A DNA stretch of 64,000 nt, from contig NZ_CP166990.1 in NCBI RefSeq assembly GCF_046197865.1, forward strand, positions 1,798,001-1,862,000, in the 5' to 3' direction. The notes below the pieces were generated by a model that had not been told where the DNA came from, did not search any database, and was given only the letters and a program-made list of their open reading frames with translations. How positions within the stretch are numbered: position 1 is the first letter of the stretch; every line of letters begins with the position of its first letter. This DNA comes from JAHKLT01 sp046197865 (GTDB taxonomy: Archaea; Methanobacteriota; Methanobacteria; Methanobacteriales; Methanobacteriaceae). This document shows, one piece after another, positions 43,532 to 52,606 of the stretch. A program made the translations under genes and the position numbers.

Positions 43532-44629
43532 ATGGAAAAAAATAAGATTATTGTGTTATGTTTTTGTGTTTTAATGGTTTTAGGTTTAGGAGTACATTTT
43601 TTAATGTCACCTGATGCTATTAATACAAATGGAAGTAAAAATATAACCGATATGATAAATAGAACAGTTCAAGTTCCAGGTACTGTTAATAGTGTAGCTG
43701 CTACTAGTCCACCTATGACTACTATGATATATATGATAGCTCCTGAGAAATTAACTGGAGTGAACTTTGTTTGGACAGACGAAGAATTAAAATATGTTTC
43801 AAACGAATATAAAAATCTTCCAGTTATTGGAGGATGGTTTGGAAGTCAAGACGGAAATTATGAAGAATTTATAGCTTCAGAGCCAGATGTTATAATCGAA
43901 GCTATTGATGAAGGAATGGGTGTTGATAGCTCTACAGTTAAAGAGCGACAATCTAAATTTGGATCTATTCCTGTTGTTGCTGTAGAAGATAGTACAAATG
44001 TTTCTGCAATTGGAAAATCAATATCTTTTTTAGGTAAAGCAATAGATTCTGAAGATAAAGCAAATGAACTTATTGAATTTAATAATAAATATTTAGATAA
44101 AGTAAAAGAAGTAGATGCATCTATACCAGATGATAAAAGAAAAACTGTTTATTATGCTGAAAGTGTTGATGGACTTGAAACAGATACTTTAGGATCTTCT
44201 CATTCACAACTTATTACTCTTTGTGGAGGAATAAATGTAGCAGATACTGGAGAAAATAATTCTGGAACTATACAAGTATCAATTGAACAAGTGATTAAAT
44301 GGAATCCCGATGTTATCATTACTACAGATCCAACATTTTATGAAAAAGTTTATTCTGATCCTAATTGGGCAAATATAGATGCAGTTAAAAATAAAGAAGT
44401 TTATTTATCTCCTCAATCACCATTTAAATGGTTTGATAGACCACCTGGCGCAAATACTATTATTGGAGTCCCTTGGACTGCAAAAGTAATTTATCCAGAT
44501 GAATATGGAGATTTAGATTTGAAAGAAGCTACTCAAGAATTCTATGAAGAATTTTATCATGTAGATTTAGATGATGAAGAAGTAGAAAAAATACTTTTAG
44601 GCTCTGGTATTAAAAAAGAAAATTTATGA
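43532..44629 (+). CDS. ABC importer substrate-binding protein (FecB/BtuF type)
   Basis: 365 residues. N-terminal hydrophobic anchor about 5-25 (IIVLCFCVLMVLGLGVHFL) without an obvious lipobox. The rest is a class III (helical-backbone) binding protein: ITDMINRTVQVPGTVNSVAA, EPDVIIEAIDEG, WNPDVIITTDPTFYEKVYSD and AVKNKEVYLSP. Such proteins bind siderophores, haem, cobalamin or, in the MolABC type, molybdate/tungstate. The ATG at 43532 has only a weak GATAAT RBS. First gene of a three-gene importer operon followed by an FmdE gene and divergent from fdhD, which favours an oxyanion or metal ligand. Confidence 0.85.
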   Translation: MEKNKIIVLCFCVLMVLGLGVHFLMSPDAINTNGSKNITDMINRTVQVPGTVNSVAATSPPMTTMIYMIAPEKLTGVNFVWTDEELKYVSNEYKNLPVIGGWFGSQDGNYEEFIASEPDVIIEAIDEGMGVDSSTVKERQSKFGSIPVVAVEDSTNVSAIGKSISFLGKAIDSEDKANELIEFNNKYLDKVKEVDASIPDDKRKTVYYAESVDGLETDTLGSSHSQLITLCGGINVADTGENNSGTIQVSIEQVIKWNPDVIITTDPTFYEKVYSDPNWANIDAVKNKEVYLSPQSPFKWFDRPPGANTIIGVPWTAKVIYPDEYGDLDLKEATQEFYEEFYHVDLDDEEVEKILLGSGIKKENL

Positions 44630-44636
44630 GGATTAT

Positions 44637-45644
44637 ATGAAAAATAAGGATATCTATACAATACCCATTTTAATTTTTCTTCCAATAATTTTATTTTTTG
44701 GGTCATTTTTAATTGGAAGATATCCTATAAGTCCGGTTGAAGTAGTAATGACTATTTTAAGTCCTATTTTTCCAGAATTTGCAATTTCTTCCACTATTAC
44801 AAATATTGTCTTTGATATAAGGCTTCCAAGAATAATTGCAGCTATTATTGTTGGAGGAAGTTTATCAGTAGCTGGAGCTGCATTTCAAGGAATATTTAAA
44901 AATCCTCTTGTATCACCAGATTTATTAGGTGTTTCAAATGGAGCAGGTTTTGGAGCATCAATAGCTATTTTAGCAAGTTTTTCAAATGTTTTAACTCAAA
45001 TTTTAGCCTTTGTTTTTGGTTTAATATCAGTTTTTACAACTTATTCAATAGCTAAAAGTTATAAAGGAGGAGGTGTTCTTGTTTTAGTATTATCAGGAAC
45101 TGCCATCTCAGCATTTTTCTATGCATTAATTTCAGGCGCTAAGTTTATTGCAGATCCTTATGATAAACTACCTCAAATTACTTATTGGTTAATGGGAAGC
45201 TTATCAAGTGTTACTTTAGAAAAATTAGTTATTATTATAATACCAATAGCTATCGGTTTAGCAGTATTATTATTTTTAAGATGGCATTTGAATATATTAG
45301 CTATGGGAGATGAAGAAGCTCAATCATTAGGTATTAATCCTGAAAAATTTAGGTTAATTGTTATTGTTGCATCTACACTTGTAACTTCAGCTGCAGTTTC
45401 AATTAGTGGAATAATCGGGTGGGTTGGACTTGTAGTACCTCACATTACTCGTATTTTAGTAGGACCGAATAATAAGATATTGATTCCAGCATCATTAAGT
45501 ATTGGAGCATCATTTTTACTTTTAATAGACAATATTTCAAGGTCTTTAATTACGATTGAAGTGCCACTTGGAATATTAACTGCAATAATTGGAGTTCCTA
45601 TATTTTTATATTTACTAAAACAAGGATATTCTCAGTGGTCATAA
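44637..45644 (+). CDS. ABC importer permease (FecCD family)
   Basis: 335 residues with about nine to ten membrane spans. Family features: RLPRIIAAIIVGGSLSVAGA near the N-terminus, FKNPLVSPDLLGVSNGAGFG, and SGIIGWVGLVVPHITRILVGPN before the last helices. It forms the pore of the importer. RBS GAGGATTAT. Its TAA overlaps the ATG of the ATPase gene as TAATG. Confidence 0.92.
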   Translation: MKNKDIYTIPILIFLPIILFFGSFLIGRYPISPVEVVMTILSPIFPEFAISSTITNIVFDIRLPRIIAAIIVGGSLSVAGAAFQGIFKNPLVSPDLLGVSNGAGFGASIAILASFSNVLTQILAFVFGLISVFTTYSIAKSYKGGGVLVLVLSGTAISAFFYALISGAKFIADPYDKLPQITYWLMGSLSSVTLEKLVIIIIPIAIGLAVLLFLRWHLNILAMGDEEAQSLGINPEKFRLIVIVASTLVTSAAVSISGIIGWVGLVVPHITRILVGPNNKILIPASLSIGASFLLLIDNISRSLITIEVPLGILTAIIGVPIFLYLLKQGYSQWS

Positions 45645-46432
45645 TGGACGATTTAATTAATGTAGACAAAATTTCATTTAGCTATAAAAAAAATGAAAAT
45701 ATTTTTGAAGATATAAGTTTTAACATTGGAAAAGGAGAAGTATTATGTATTTTAGGTCCTAATGGTACAGGCAAAACAAGTTTACTTAAATGTTTAAATG
45801 GATTAAATAATGTAAATAGTGGAAAAATACTAATTAAAGGAGAAGATATTAAAAAACTATCTTATTCTAAAATATCTAAATCAGTAGGTTATATTCCACA
45901 AGGTCATACTCCAACATTTCCTTTTACTGTCTTAGATGTTGTTTTAATGGGAAGAACCCCTTATATAAATTTAACAGACTCACCAAAAGAAGAAGATATC
46001 AAAATATCAGAAAATGCTTTAAAAACTCTTGGAATATATGAGATGAAAGATAAAGAGTATACTAATTTAAGTGGAGGAGAAAGGCAATTAGTATTTTTAT
46101 CAAGAGTTTTAGCTCAAGAACCTGATTTATTAATTTTAGATGAACCTACATCACATCTAGATTTTGGTAATCAAATAAAATTACTTGAAATTATTGAAAA
46201 ATTATCTGCATCAGGTTTATCAATTATAATGAGTTCACATTTTCCAGATCATGCATTTTTAAGTTCTACAAAAGTAGCTATTATGCAAAATAAAAAATTT
46301 ATTGATTATGGAAATCCTCATGATGTTATTACAGAGAAGAACTTAAAAACCGCTTATAATATTAATATAAAGTTATTAGAAGTAGAAGGTAATAGAAAAA
46401 TATGTTTACCTTTAAAAGAAAATTTTTTATAA
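45644..46432 (+). CDS. ABC importer ATPase (FecE/BtuD type)
   Basis: The start is the ATG at 45644, overlapping the permease stop; a GTG at 45635 lies inside the permease gene. 262 residues. Walker A GPNGTGKTS (about 35-43), Q-loop GYIPQGHTP, signature LSGGERQL, Walker B LLILDEPTSHLD and the switch His in MSSHFPDH are all present. It drives the FecBCD-type importer. Confidence 0.93.
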   Translation: MDDLINVDKISFSYKKNENIFEDISFNIGKGEVLCILGPNGTGKTSLLKCLNGLNNVNSGKILIKGEDIKKLSYSKISKSVGYIPQGHTPTFPFTVLDVVLMGRTPYINLTDSPKEEDIKISENALKTLGIYEMKDKEYTNLSGGERQLVFLSRVLAQEPDLLILDEPTSHLDFGNQIKLLEIIEKLSASGLSIIMSSHFPDHAFLSSTKVAIMQNKKFIDYGNPHDVITEKNLKTAYNINIKLLEVEGNRKICLPLKENFL

Positions 46433-46447
46433 AAAGGAGTTGAAAAA

Positions 46448-47011
46448 ATGGATGAATATATAGAACAATTAGATAAAGCAGTTGCATTTCATGGTCACCT
46501 TTGTGGCGGAATAGCTATAGGTACAAAATTAGCTATGTATGGTCTTAAATTAATGAACATGAAATTAAACGAAAGAAATAAAAACTTAGTAGTATTTTTA
46601 GAAATTGACAGATGTATGTCTGATGCTGTTCAATCTGTAACAGGTTGTACTTTAGGTAAAAGATCTTTAAAACAAATGTATTATGGTAAATTTGCAACTA
46701 CTTTTTATGATATGGAAACAAAAAAGGCTTTAAGAATTTCTGATGCTGATGCTAATAAAAAATTTAAAGCTAAAGAAACTAAAGAAGAAATGATTGAAAG
46801 ATTTAAAAGTACACCTCCAGAAGAATTATTTAAAGTTGAAGAAGTTAAAATAGAATTAAAAGAAGGAGAAATGCCAGGTAAACCACACACTTCTACATTT
46901 TGTTCTGTTTGTAATGAAAAAGTTACTGATGGGCGTCACAAAGTTAGGGGTGGAAAACCTATTTGTGTTTCTTGTGCTGAAGGATCTTACTACGAGCTTA
47001 TAGAAGAATAA
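46448..47011 (+). CDS. fmdE: FmdE-family protein with C-terminal zinc ribbon
   Basis: 187 residues; RBS AAAAGGAGTTG. The N-terminal FmdE domain has AVAFHGHLCGGIAIG (H15, H17, C19) and RCMSDAVQSVTGCTLG. The C-terminal zinc ribbon is CSVCNEKVTDGRH...PICVSC. FmdE is encoded with the molybdenum formylmethanofuran dehydrogenase in Methanothermobacter and is found with molybdoenzymes. Its exact role is not settled; metal or cofactor handling fits. It lies 15 bp after the importer ATPase, supporting a Mo/W-related operon. Confidence 0.85.
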   Translation: MDEYIEQLDKAVAFHGHLCGGIAIGTKLAMYGLKLMNMKLNERNKNLVVFLEIDRCMSDAVQSVTGCTLGKRSLKQMYYGKFATTFYDMETKKALRISDADANKKFKAKETKEEMIERFKSTPPEELFKVEEVKIELKEGEMPGKPHTSTFCSVCNEKVTDGRHKVRGGKPICVSCAEGSYYELIEE

Positions 47012-47054
47012 TTTAAAATACTTTAAACTCCACATATAATACAGAGGAATATAA

Positions 47055-47612
47055 ATGGTGGTTCAAAAAGCAATAGAAAAAATAAAATCTATGCCAGGTG
47101 TTTTAAAAGCTGTGGAATTAACTCCAGAAGATAGAGGAAATATCATTGATATAGAATCTAAACATGAAGGAGAATTAGTCCCTATTGAAAATGAAGGTTT
47201 AAAACAATGTTTAATTAGAGATAAATGTATTGTTATCTTTAAAAATAAAGATTTTAGACCACCACCATCACCAACTATTTTACTTATAACTGAAGATGGA
47301 ACAATTTTAGGTCAAGAAATTATTTCAGATGATGAGAAGGAAAAATTCAAAAATGATGAAAGCTACAAAATGTTGAGTGAAGAGTTTGTTTTATTTAAGA
47401 AAAACGTTGAAGCAAATAAAAATCATCATGCAAAAGAGTATTTTATTTTACCACCAATTGATTTTCCAGAACTATATGAAATTGATGAAATAACTGATGT
47501 AGTTTCATCTAGCCCATCTACTAAAACTGATGAATATTTAGAAAAAAAATATGATCTTAAAGTAGATCCAAAAATTGCATCAATAGTTGTTGGTTTTTCA
47601 ATTAAAAAATAA
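47055..47612 (+). CDS. uncharacterised cytoplasmic protein
   Basis: 185 residues; RBS AGAGGAATATAA. No membrane span or known motif. It has beta-rich stretches (CIVIFKNKDFRPPPSPTILL, EDGTILGQEII) and a charged helical middle. It lies 43 bp downstream of fmdE in the same direction with no terminator seen, so it may be part of that operon. I do not recognise the family. Confidence 0.6.
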   Translation: MVVQKAIEKIKSMPGVLKAVELTPEDRGNIIDIESKHEGELVPIENEGLKQCLIRDKCIVIFKNKDFRPPPSPTILLITEDGTILGQEIISDDEKEKFKNDESYKMLSEEFVLFKKNVEANKNHHAKEYFILPPIDFPELYEIDEITDVVSSSPSTKTDEYLEKKYDLKVDPKIASIVVGFSIKK

Positions 47613-47614
47613 CT

Positions 47615-49222
47615 TTATTTTTTAAAAAATTTATTATAATCAAAAACCTTTTCAGGACAAGATAAAACACATTTTTGACAACCAAGACCAAGACATCTAT
47701 CAGTTCTTAAAGTTATTTTACCATCATCATAGCTAATTGCATTTTCAGGACATTCATTTATACAAGTTAAACAGCCTGTACAACCATCAAAGCTTGTTTC
47801 AAATGTAGCACCAATATCAATAACAGATAACCCATTAAATCCTAAATCTTCAATATCTCTTTCAAATAAACGTTCTACATTAGGATCTGTTTCAGCTTCA
47901 GGAACTGTTTGAAATCCATATTTTTGTAACCATTCATTATATTTCCAAAAAGGCATATTTTGATCATATAAAGCTAATTCTAAAGAGTATATCTTCTCAA
48001 AAGTATCAGAAAGAGCTAACATAATATGATTACTACGCATGCTATTAGCAATGTCTTGTAAAGTATCTAATAATTTAGGATTAAAAACTATATCTTGAGC
48101 CATATCCAATGAAGTATTTCCAACTTGATAGATATTTTTAGATGTAGGTGGAATTTGTCCAACATTAATAGATTTTAAGGGATCAACATAAAATCCTGAA
48201 GCACCTGCCATATAAACAGCATCAATATCTTCAAGTAAGATTCCCGAATCTTCAGCTAAAGTTAAAAATGCAGCTCTAAAAGCACCTAATGCTTTACCAA
48301 TATTTGAAATATCATCAGGACTAATAGAAATATCTCCTTGAAGATGAATTAACCCATCATCAGTTTCTATTTTAGAATCTTCAATGATTCCACCATCTTG
48401 ACCTAAACTAAAAGTGGCTATTACACCAGTACCTGTAATTCCTTTTATTTCAAAATCCAAATTTGCATTTTTAGAAACATTACCATCCATAGGATCAATA
48501 ATATCTCCATCAACAACTTTAAGATCATTATTTAAAACAAGATTTTTCCAATCAAGTCCTACTTCTTCTAAATCAGAAATAACACCTGGTGATGCTAGAC
48601 GTCCATACTTAATATTTTGTCCTTCAATAGCAGGACCTGCAGCTGCAGAACATGCAAAAATTTCACCATCTATTACAAGAGCAATTTCTGCATTTGTTCC
48701 AAAATCAATTACTAAAAAAATACCATCTTTATTTAAAACTCCTGATTTATAAAGCATAGCTAAAGCATCAGCCCCAATTTCATGTTTTATAGCTGGAGGA
48801 ATTAATATTTGAGCATCTTTATTTAAATTTAATCCAATTTTATCTGGAGATGTAATTGTAGAGTTTCTAGATGGAGGAGTAATATTCATACGTTCCATCA
48901 CATCATCCCCCCAATAAGCTAAATCTCTAATTTCTATATTATGAAATAATGAAAGTTGAATTGGATTACCACAGACTGCAACTCTAATAACTTTAGAAAG
49001 ATCAATATTTAAGCCTTCAATAACTTTATTAATATCTGTAATAAGTAAATTATGTGCAACATCTAAACCTACTTTTAAAGCAAAGTGAAGATGATCTACT
49101 ACATTAGCACCAGGTAAAGGATGTTTAAGAGTAATTACAGTAGAAATTACTTCATTTTTATTAATATCTAAAGCCTGGGCTCTTATGCCACTAGTACCTA
49201 TATCAATAGCTATACCATACAT
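47615..49222 (-). CDS. ASKHA-fold reductive activase-like protein with 2x[4Fe-4S] tail
   Basis: 535 residues. The N-terminal and central regions are an actin/Hsp70-like ATPase (YGIAIDIGTSGIRAQALD, FLVIDFGTNAEIALVIDG, AAGPAIEGQNIKYG, YMAGASGFYVDPLKSINVG). The last 60 residues hold two clusters, CTGCLTCINECP and CLGLGCQKCVLSCP. The arrangement resembles RamA/RACo activators of corrinoid proteins and the methanogenesis marker 14 family. Such proteins use ATP to drive electrons to a low-potential acceptor. RBS AGGTGTTTTT. The partner cannot be named from context; it is convergent with the unknown gene at 47055. Confidence 0.7.
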   Translation of the reverse strand: MYGIAIDIGTSGIRAQALDINKNEVISTVITLKHPLPGANVVDHLHFALKVGLDVAHNLLITDINKVIEGLNIDLSKVIRVAVCGNPIQLSLFHNIEIRDLAYWGDDVMERMNITPPSRNSTITSPDKIGLNLNKDAQILIPPAIKHEIGADALAMLYKSGVLNKDGIFLVIDFGTNAEIALVIDGEIFACSAAAGPAIEGQNIKYGRLASPGVISDLEEVGLDWKNLVLNNDLKVVDGDIIDPMDGNVSKNANLDFEIKGITGTGVIATFSLGQDGGIIEDSKIETDDGLIHLQGDISISPDDISNIGKALGAFRAAFLTLAEDSGILLEDIDAVYMAGASGFYVDPLKSINVGQIPPTSKNIYQVGNTSLDMAQDIVFNPKLLDTLQDIANSMRSNHIMLALSDTFEKIYSLELALYDQNMPFWKYNEWLQKYGFQTVPEAETDPNVERLFERDIEDLGFNGLSVIDIGATFETSFDGCTGCLTCINECPENAISYDDGKITLRTDRCLGLGCQKCVLSCPEKVFDYNKFFKK

Positions 49223-49365
49223 AAAAACACCTCAAAAAATAATTGTTAATCTATAATTATGTTTTTAAAATGTATTAAAGTTATTGAATAATAATAAAAA
49301 AAGTCCATAAAATAAAAATAAATGAAAAAAAAATAAAATAAAGAAAAAAGAGATAATCTATAAGA

Positions 49366-51357
49366 TTATTTACCAATTTCTTCAAGTGCAGCACTAATTT
49401 GTGCCATAATTTGTTCTGTTTTAAAGTGTTGTTGATCAAGTGCACCAGATGGACATGCTCCTACACAAGTACCGCACCCTTTACATAATGCGACATTGAT
49501 TGCTGCATGTTCATTTTGATCTTCACCTTCAATACCAATAGCACCATAAGGACATAATTCAAGACAAACTTCACAAGCACCACAGACAGTTTCGTCAGTA
49601 GCAGCTACGATAGGTTCGATCTCTACTTCACCTTGTGACATTGGAATTGCAGCTCTGGATGCTGCTGCAGAACCTTGAGCAACTGCATCAGGAATATCTT
49701 TAGGACCTTGAGCTACACCAGCAATGTAGACACCATCAGTTAAAGTATCAACAGGTCTGAGTTTTGGGTGAGCTTCCATATAGAATCCATCTGAAGATTT
49801 AGATAATCCTAATGTTTGTCTTAATTCGTTGGATCCAGCAGGAGCTTCAAGACCGATACTTAAAACAACCATATCGTAATTGAACTCAGTGATTTTACCA
49901 AGTAAAGTATCTTCTGCTCTGATGGTTAATGTTAAATCATCATTTTCGAAAATTTGAGCAGGTTTTCCTCTTAAGAACTCGATACCGTATTTTTCTTGGG
50001 AGTTTTTGTAGAACTCTTCAAATCCTTTACCAAATGCACGAATATCCATGTAGTAACATGTGACTTCAGTGTCAGGTTCGTGATCAATACATAATTGAGC
50101 ATTTTTCATGGAGTACATACAACATACTCTTGAACAGTATGCTTTTCCGATTTGTTCATCTCTTGAACCAACACAATGGATGAATGCAACACGTTTAGGT
50201 TCTTTACCATCAGAAGGTTTTATAACATGTCCTTCTGTAGGACCAGATGCATTAATCATTCTTTCGATTTCCATTGCAGTAATTACATTAGTGAAACGAC
50301 CATATCCATATTGATAAATTTCAGTAGGATCATATGGATCGTATCCTGTAGCTGCAACAATAGTACCAATTTCAAGTTCAATTGTTTCAGGTTGTTGATC
50401 GTGGTTTACAGCTCCACGTTCACAGATTTGATCACAAAGATTACATTCAATACAGTAATCTTTATCAATTGTAGCACACAAAGGAACAGCTTGAGGGAAT
50501 GGAATGTATGCTGCTTTAACCATACCAATACCTTCATCAAAGTAATTAGGAATTTCAATAGGACATACTTCAACACAAGATCCGCATCCAACACATAAAT
50601 CTTCGTCGATAAACCTAGGTTTTTTCTCTACTTTTACAGTGAAGTTTCCAATGTAACCATCAACTTCTTTTACTTCAGCATAAGTAATTAATTCAATATT
50701 TTCGTGTTTAGAAACATCCACCATCTTAGGAGCAAGAATACACATTGAACAATCTAATGTAGGGAAAGTTTTATCCAATTGTCCCATTCTTCCACCAATA
50801 GTTGGGTGTTTTTCTACCATATAAGTTTTGAATCCCATATCAGCTAAATCTAATGCAGATTGGATACCTGCAACTCCTCCACCAATAACAAGAGAAGTAT
50901 TTTCCACAGCCACTTTAGAAGATTCTAAAGGTTCCAATAATCTTGCTTTAGCAATAGCCATACGAGTTAAATCTTTAGCTTTTTCGGTTGCTGCTTCAGG
51001 TTCATTCATATGTACCCAAGAATCATGTTCTCTTAAGTTTGCAAATTCAAACAAAAATTTGTTTAAACCAGCTTCTTCAACACAACGTCTGAATGTTGGT
51101 TCGTGAAGCCTTGGAGAACAAGCTGCGACAACAATTCTGTTAAGACCTAAGGTTTTAATATCCTCTTGGATAATTTGTTGACCTGGGTCAGAACAGTAAT
51201 ATTTATAATCTCTAGCAATTACAACATTTGGTAATGATCTTGCGTATTCAGCGACTGCTTCAACGTCTACGACCCCACCAATATTTACACCACAGTGGCA
51301 GACATATACTCCCACTTTTGGTTCTTCATTTTTAATATCTCTATTTTCTTCTGCCAT
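49366..51357 (-). CDS. hdrA: heterodisulfide reductase subunit A
   Basis: The start is the ATG at 51357, after AAGGTGATTTA; an ATG at 51384 opens the frame but lacks an RBS. 663 residues. N-terminal VGVYVCHCGVNIGG Cys region, FAD-binding VIGGGVAGIQSALDLADMG, the CSMCILAPKMVDVSKH cluster segment and four ferredoxin-type motifs (CVGCGSCVEVCP, CIECNLCDQIC, CGACEVCLELCP, CKGCGTCVGACP). HdrA carries the bifurcating flavin: it couples reduction of CoM-S-S-CoB to reduction of the ferredoxin that feeds the Fwd complex. hdrBC are not in the window. An 18-bp palindrome lies upstream. Confidence 0.96.
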   Translation of the reverse strand: MAEENRDIKNEEPKVGVYVCHCGVNIGGVVDVEAVAEYARSLPNVVIARDYKYYCSDPGQQIIQEDIKTLGLNRIVVAACSPRLHEPTFRRCVEEAGLNKFLFEFANLREHDSWVHMNEPEAATEKAKDLTRMAIAKARLLEPLESSKVAVENTSLVIGGGVAGIQSALDLADMGFKTYMVEKHPTIGGRMGQLDKTFPTLDCSMCILAPKMVDVSKHENIELITYAEVKEVDGYIGNFTVKVEKKPRFIDEDLCVGCGSCVEVCPIEIPNYFDEGIGMVKAAYIPFPQAVPLCATIDKDYCIECNLCDQICERGAVNHDQQPETIELEIGTIVAATGYDPYDPTEIYQYGYGRFTNVITAMEIERMINASGPTEGHVIKPSDGKEPKRVAFIHCVGSRDEQIGKAYCSRVCCMYSMKNAQLCIDHEPDTEVTCYYMDIRAFGKGFEEFYKNSQEKYGIEFLRGKPAQIFENDDLTLTIRAEDTLLGKITEFNYDMVVLSIGLEAPAGSNELRQTLGLSKSSDGFYMEAHPKLRPVDTLTDGVYIAGVAQGPKDIPDAVAQGSAAASRAAIPMSQGEVEIEPIVAATDETVCGACEVCLELCPYGAIGIEGEDQNEHAAINVALCKGCGTCVGACPSGALDQQHFKTEQIMAQISAALEEIGK

Positions 51358-51384
51358 TAAATCACCTTGTACAAGTTGTGACAT

Positions 51385-51637
51385 ATCTAAAATAAGTTTA
51401 AAGAAATATAAAAAGAATTTTTATTTTCTCAAAAAAGTCTTAGATAACAATATGTTAAGAGTACACGTTTATAAAAGTTTCTATAAAAATGCGAGAGTAA
51501 TGTATATATATGATAAAATTTTTTTCCCATAAATAATTTTTAGTTTAAACTAAAACAGAATATTATTGTTAATTAATATAATTAAAGAATAAATAAAAAG
51601 AATAAAGCTTAAACAATAGTTTATAGTCAATTAAAAA
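51385..51637. promoter_or_regulatory. hdrA upstream region with 18-bp perfect palindrome
   Basis: A minus-strand TATA-like TCATATATATACATT (about 51499-51513) would give a leader of about 120 nt for hdrA. The palindrome TTTTAGTTTAAACTAAAA (51538-51555) lies about 25 bp upstream of the TATA box, where an activator or repressor could bind. No ORF or RNA is seen. Confidence 0.5.
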
Positions 51638-52543
51638 TTATAAAATTGAGATAATTATAGGTAGTGAAATTAGAGAAAAAATAGTATTTGACAACACACA
51701 ATCTGAGGTTAATCTAATATCTAAACCATATGTAATAGCAAGTACCATAGTTAACATTCCAGATGGCATAGCAGCTTCAATTAATGCAATTTTATATTCC
51801 AAACCTGAAAAATTAAAGATATTAATTATACAAAAAGCTATTAAAGGAAAAATAAGAAGTTTAAAAATTGAGGTAAAAGCTATCATATTTTTGTTCCATT
51901 TAAGTCCATCGAATTTTAAAGATAAACCTAATGAAATCATAATTAAAGGTATAGCTCCACCCGCTAAATAAGTAATAATTGTAGAGGGGATTTCTCCAAT
52001 AGGAATATTTAATAAATTAAAAGAAATACCTAGTATAACTGCCCATAATGGAGGAAATAGTAATATTTTTTTTATAGCTTCCTTTATTGTTCCACCAAAA
52101 ACTAAAAACAAAATAAAAGAAACTGACAAAAATATAATAAGAGTTCCCATATCACAAAATATAGCTCTAATTAAACCATCATTACCAAAAATACCTAAAG
52201 CTACAGGAAATCCTAGAAAAGCTGTATTAGAAAGTAATATTGTAACAAGCACACTCCAAACTTTTTCTTTTGAAAAATTGAAGAATTTTAAAATAAAAAA
52301 AGCAATAATACCAGTGATTGTTGCTGATAATATCATTACAACTGGTAAAAAAGCAAAATTAGAAATTGAAGATAAATCTGCTGCAAACAGTGCATTAAAT
52401 ATCATGCAAGGCATGAACAGATTAATAACAATTTTATTTAAAGAATCAACGTCTTTTTCTTGAACTAAATTGATTTTTTTAAGTATAAAACCTAAAAAAA
52501 CCATTATAATAATTGAAAGTATAGTAGAAATTATCGGATCCAT
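51638..52543 (-). CDS. AEC-family (auxin efflux carrier-like) transporter
   Basis: 301 residues with about ten membrane helices in two halves. Visible family features: IMVFLGFILKKINLV start, LFMPCMIFNALF, LGFPVALGIFGNDGLIRAIFCDMG and GGAIPLIMISLGLSL. It is a membrane carrier of organic anions or amino-acid-like solutes; substrate unknown. RBS AGGTTATTTTT. It is 64 bp downstream of radA in the same direction but appears separate from both neighbours. Confidence 0.85.
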   Translation of the reverse strand: MDPIISTILSIIIMVFLGFILKKINLVQEKDVDSLNKIVINLFMPCMIFNALFAADLSSISNFAFLPVVMILSATITGIIAFFILKFFNFSKEKVWSVLVTILLSNTAFLGFPVALGIFGNDGLIRAIFCDMGTLIIFLSVSFILFLVFGGTIKEAIKKILLFPPLWAVILGISFNLLNIPIGEIPSTIITYLAGGAIPLIMISLGLSLKFDGLKWNKNMIAFTSIFKLLIFPLIAFCIINIFNFSGLEYKIALIEAAMPSGMLTMVLAITYGLDIRLTSDCVLSNTIFSLISLPIIISIL

Positions 52544-52606
52544 AAAAATAACCTAAACAATAATAATATTGTATTTTAATAAATAAAAAGTTTAGGTTAA
52601 TTTTAA

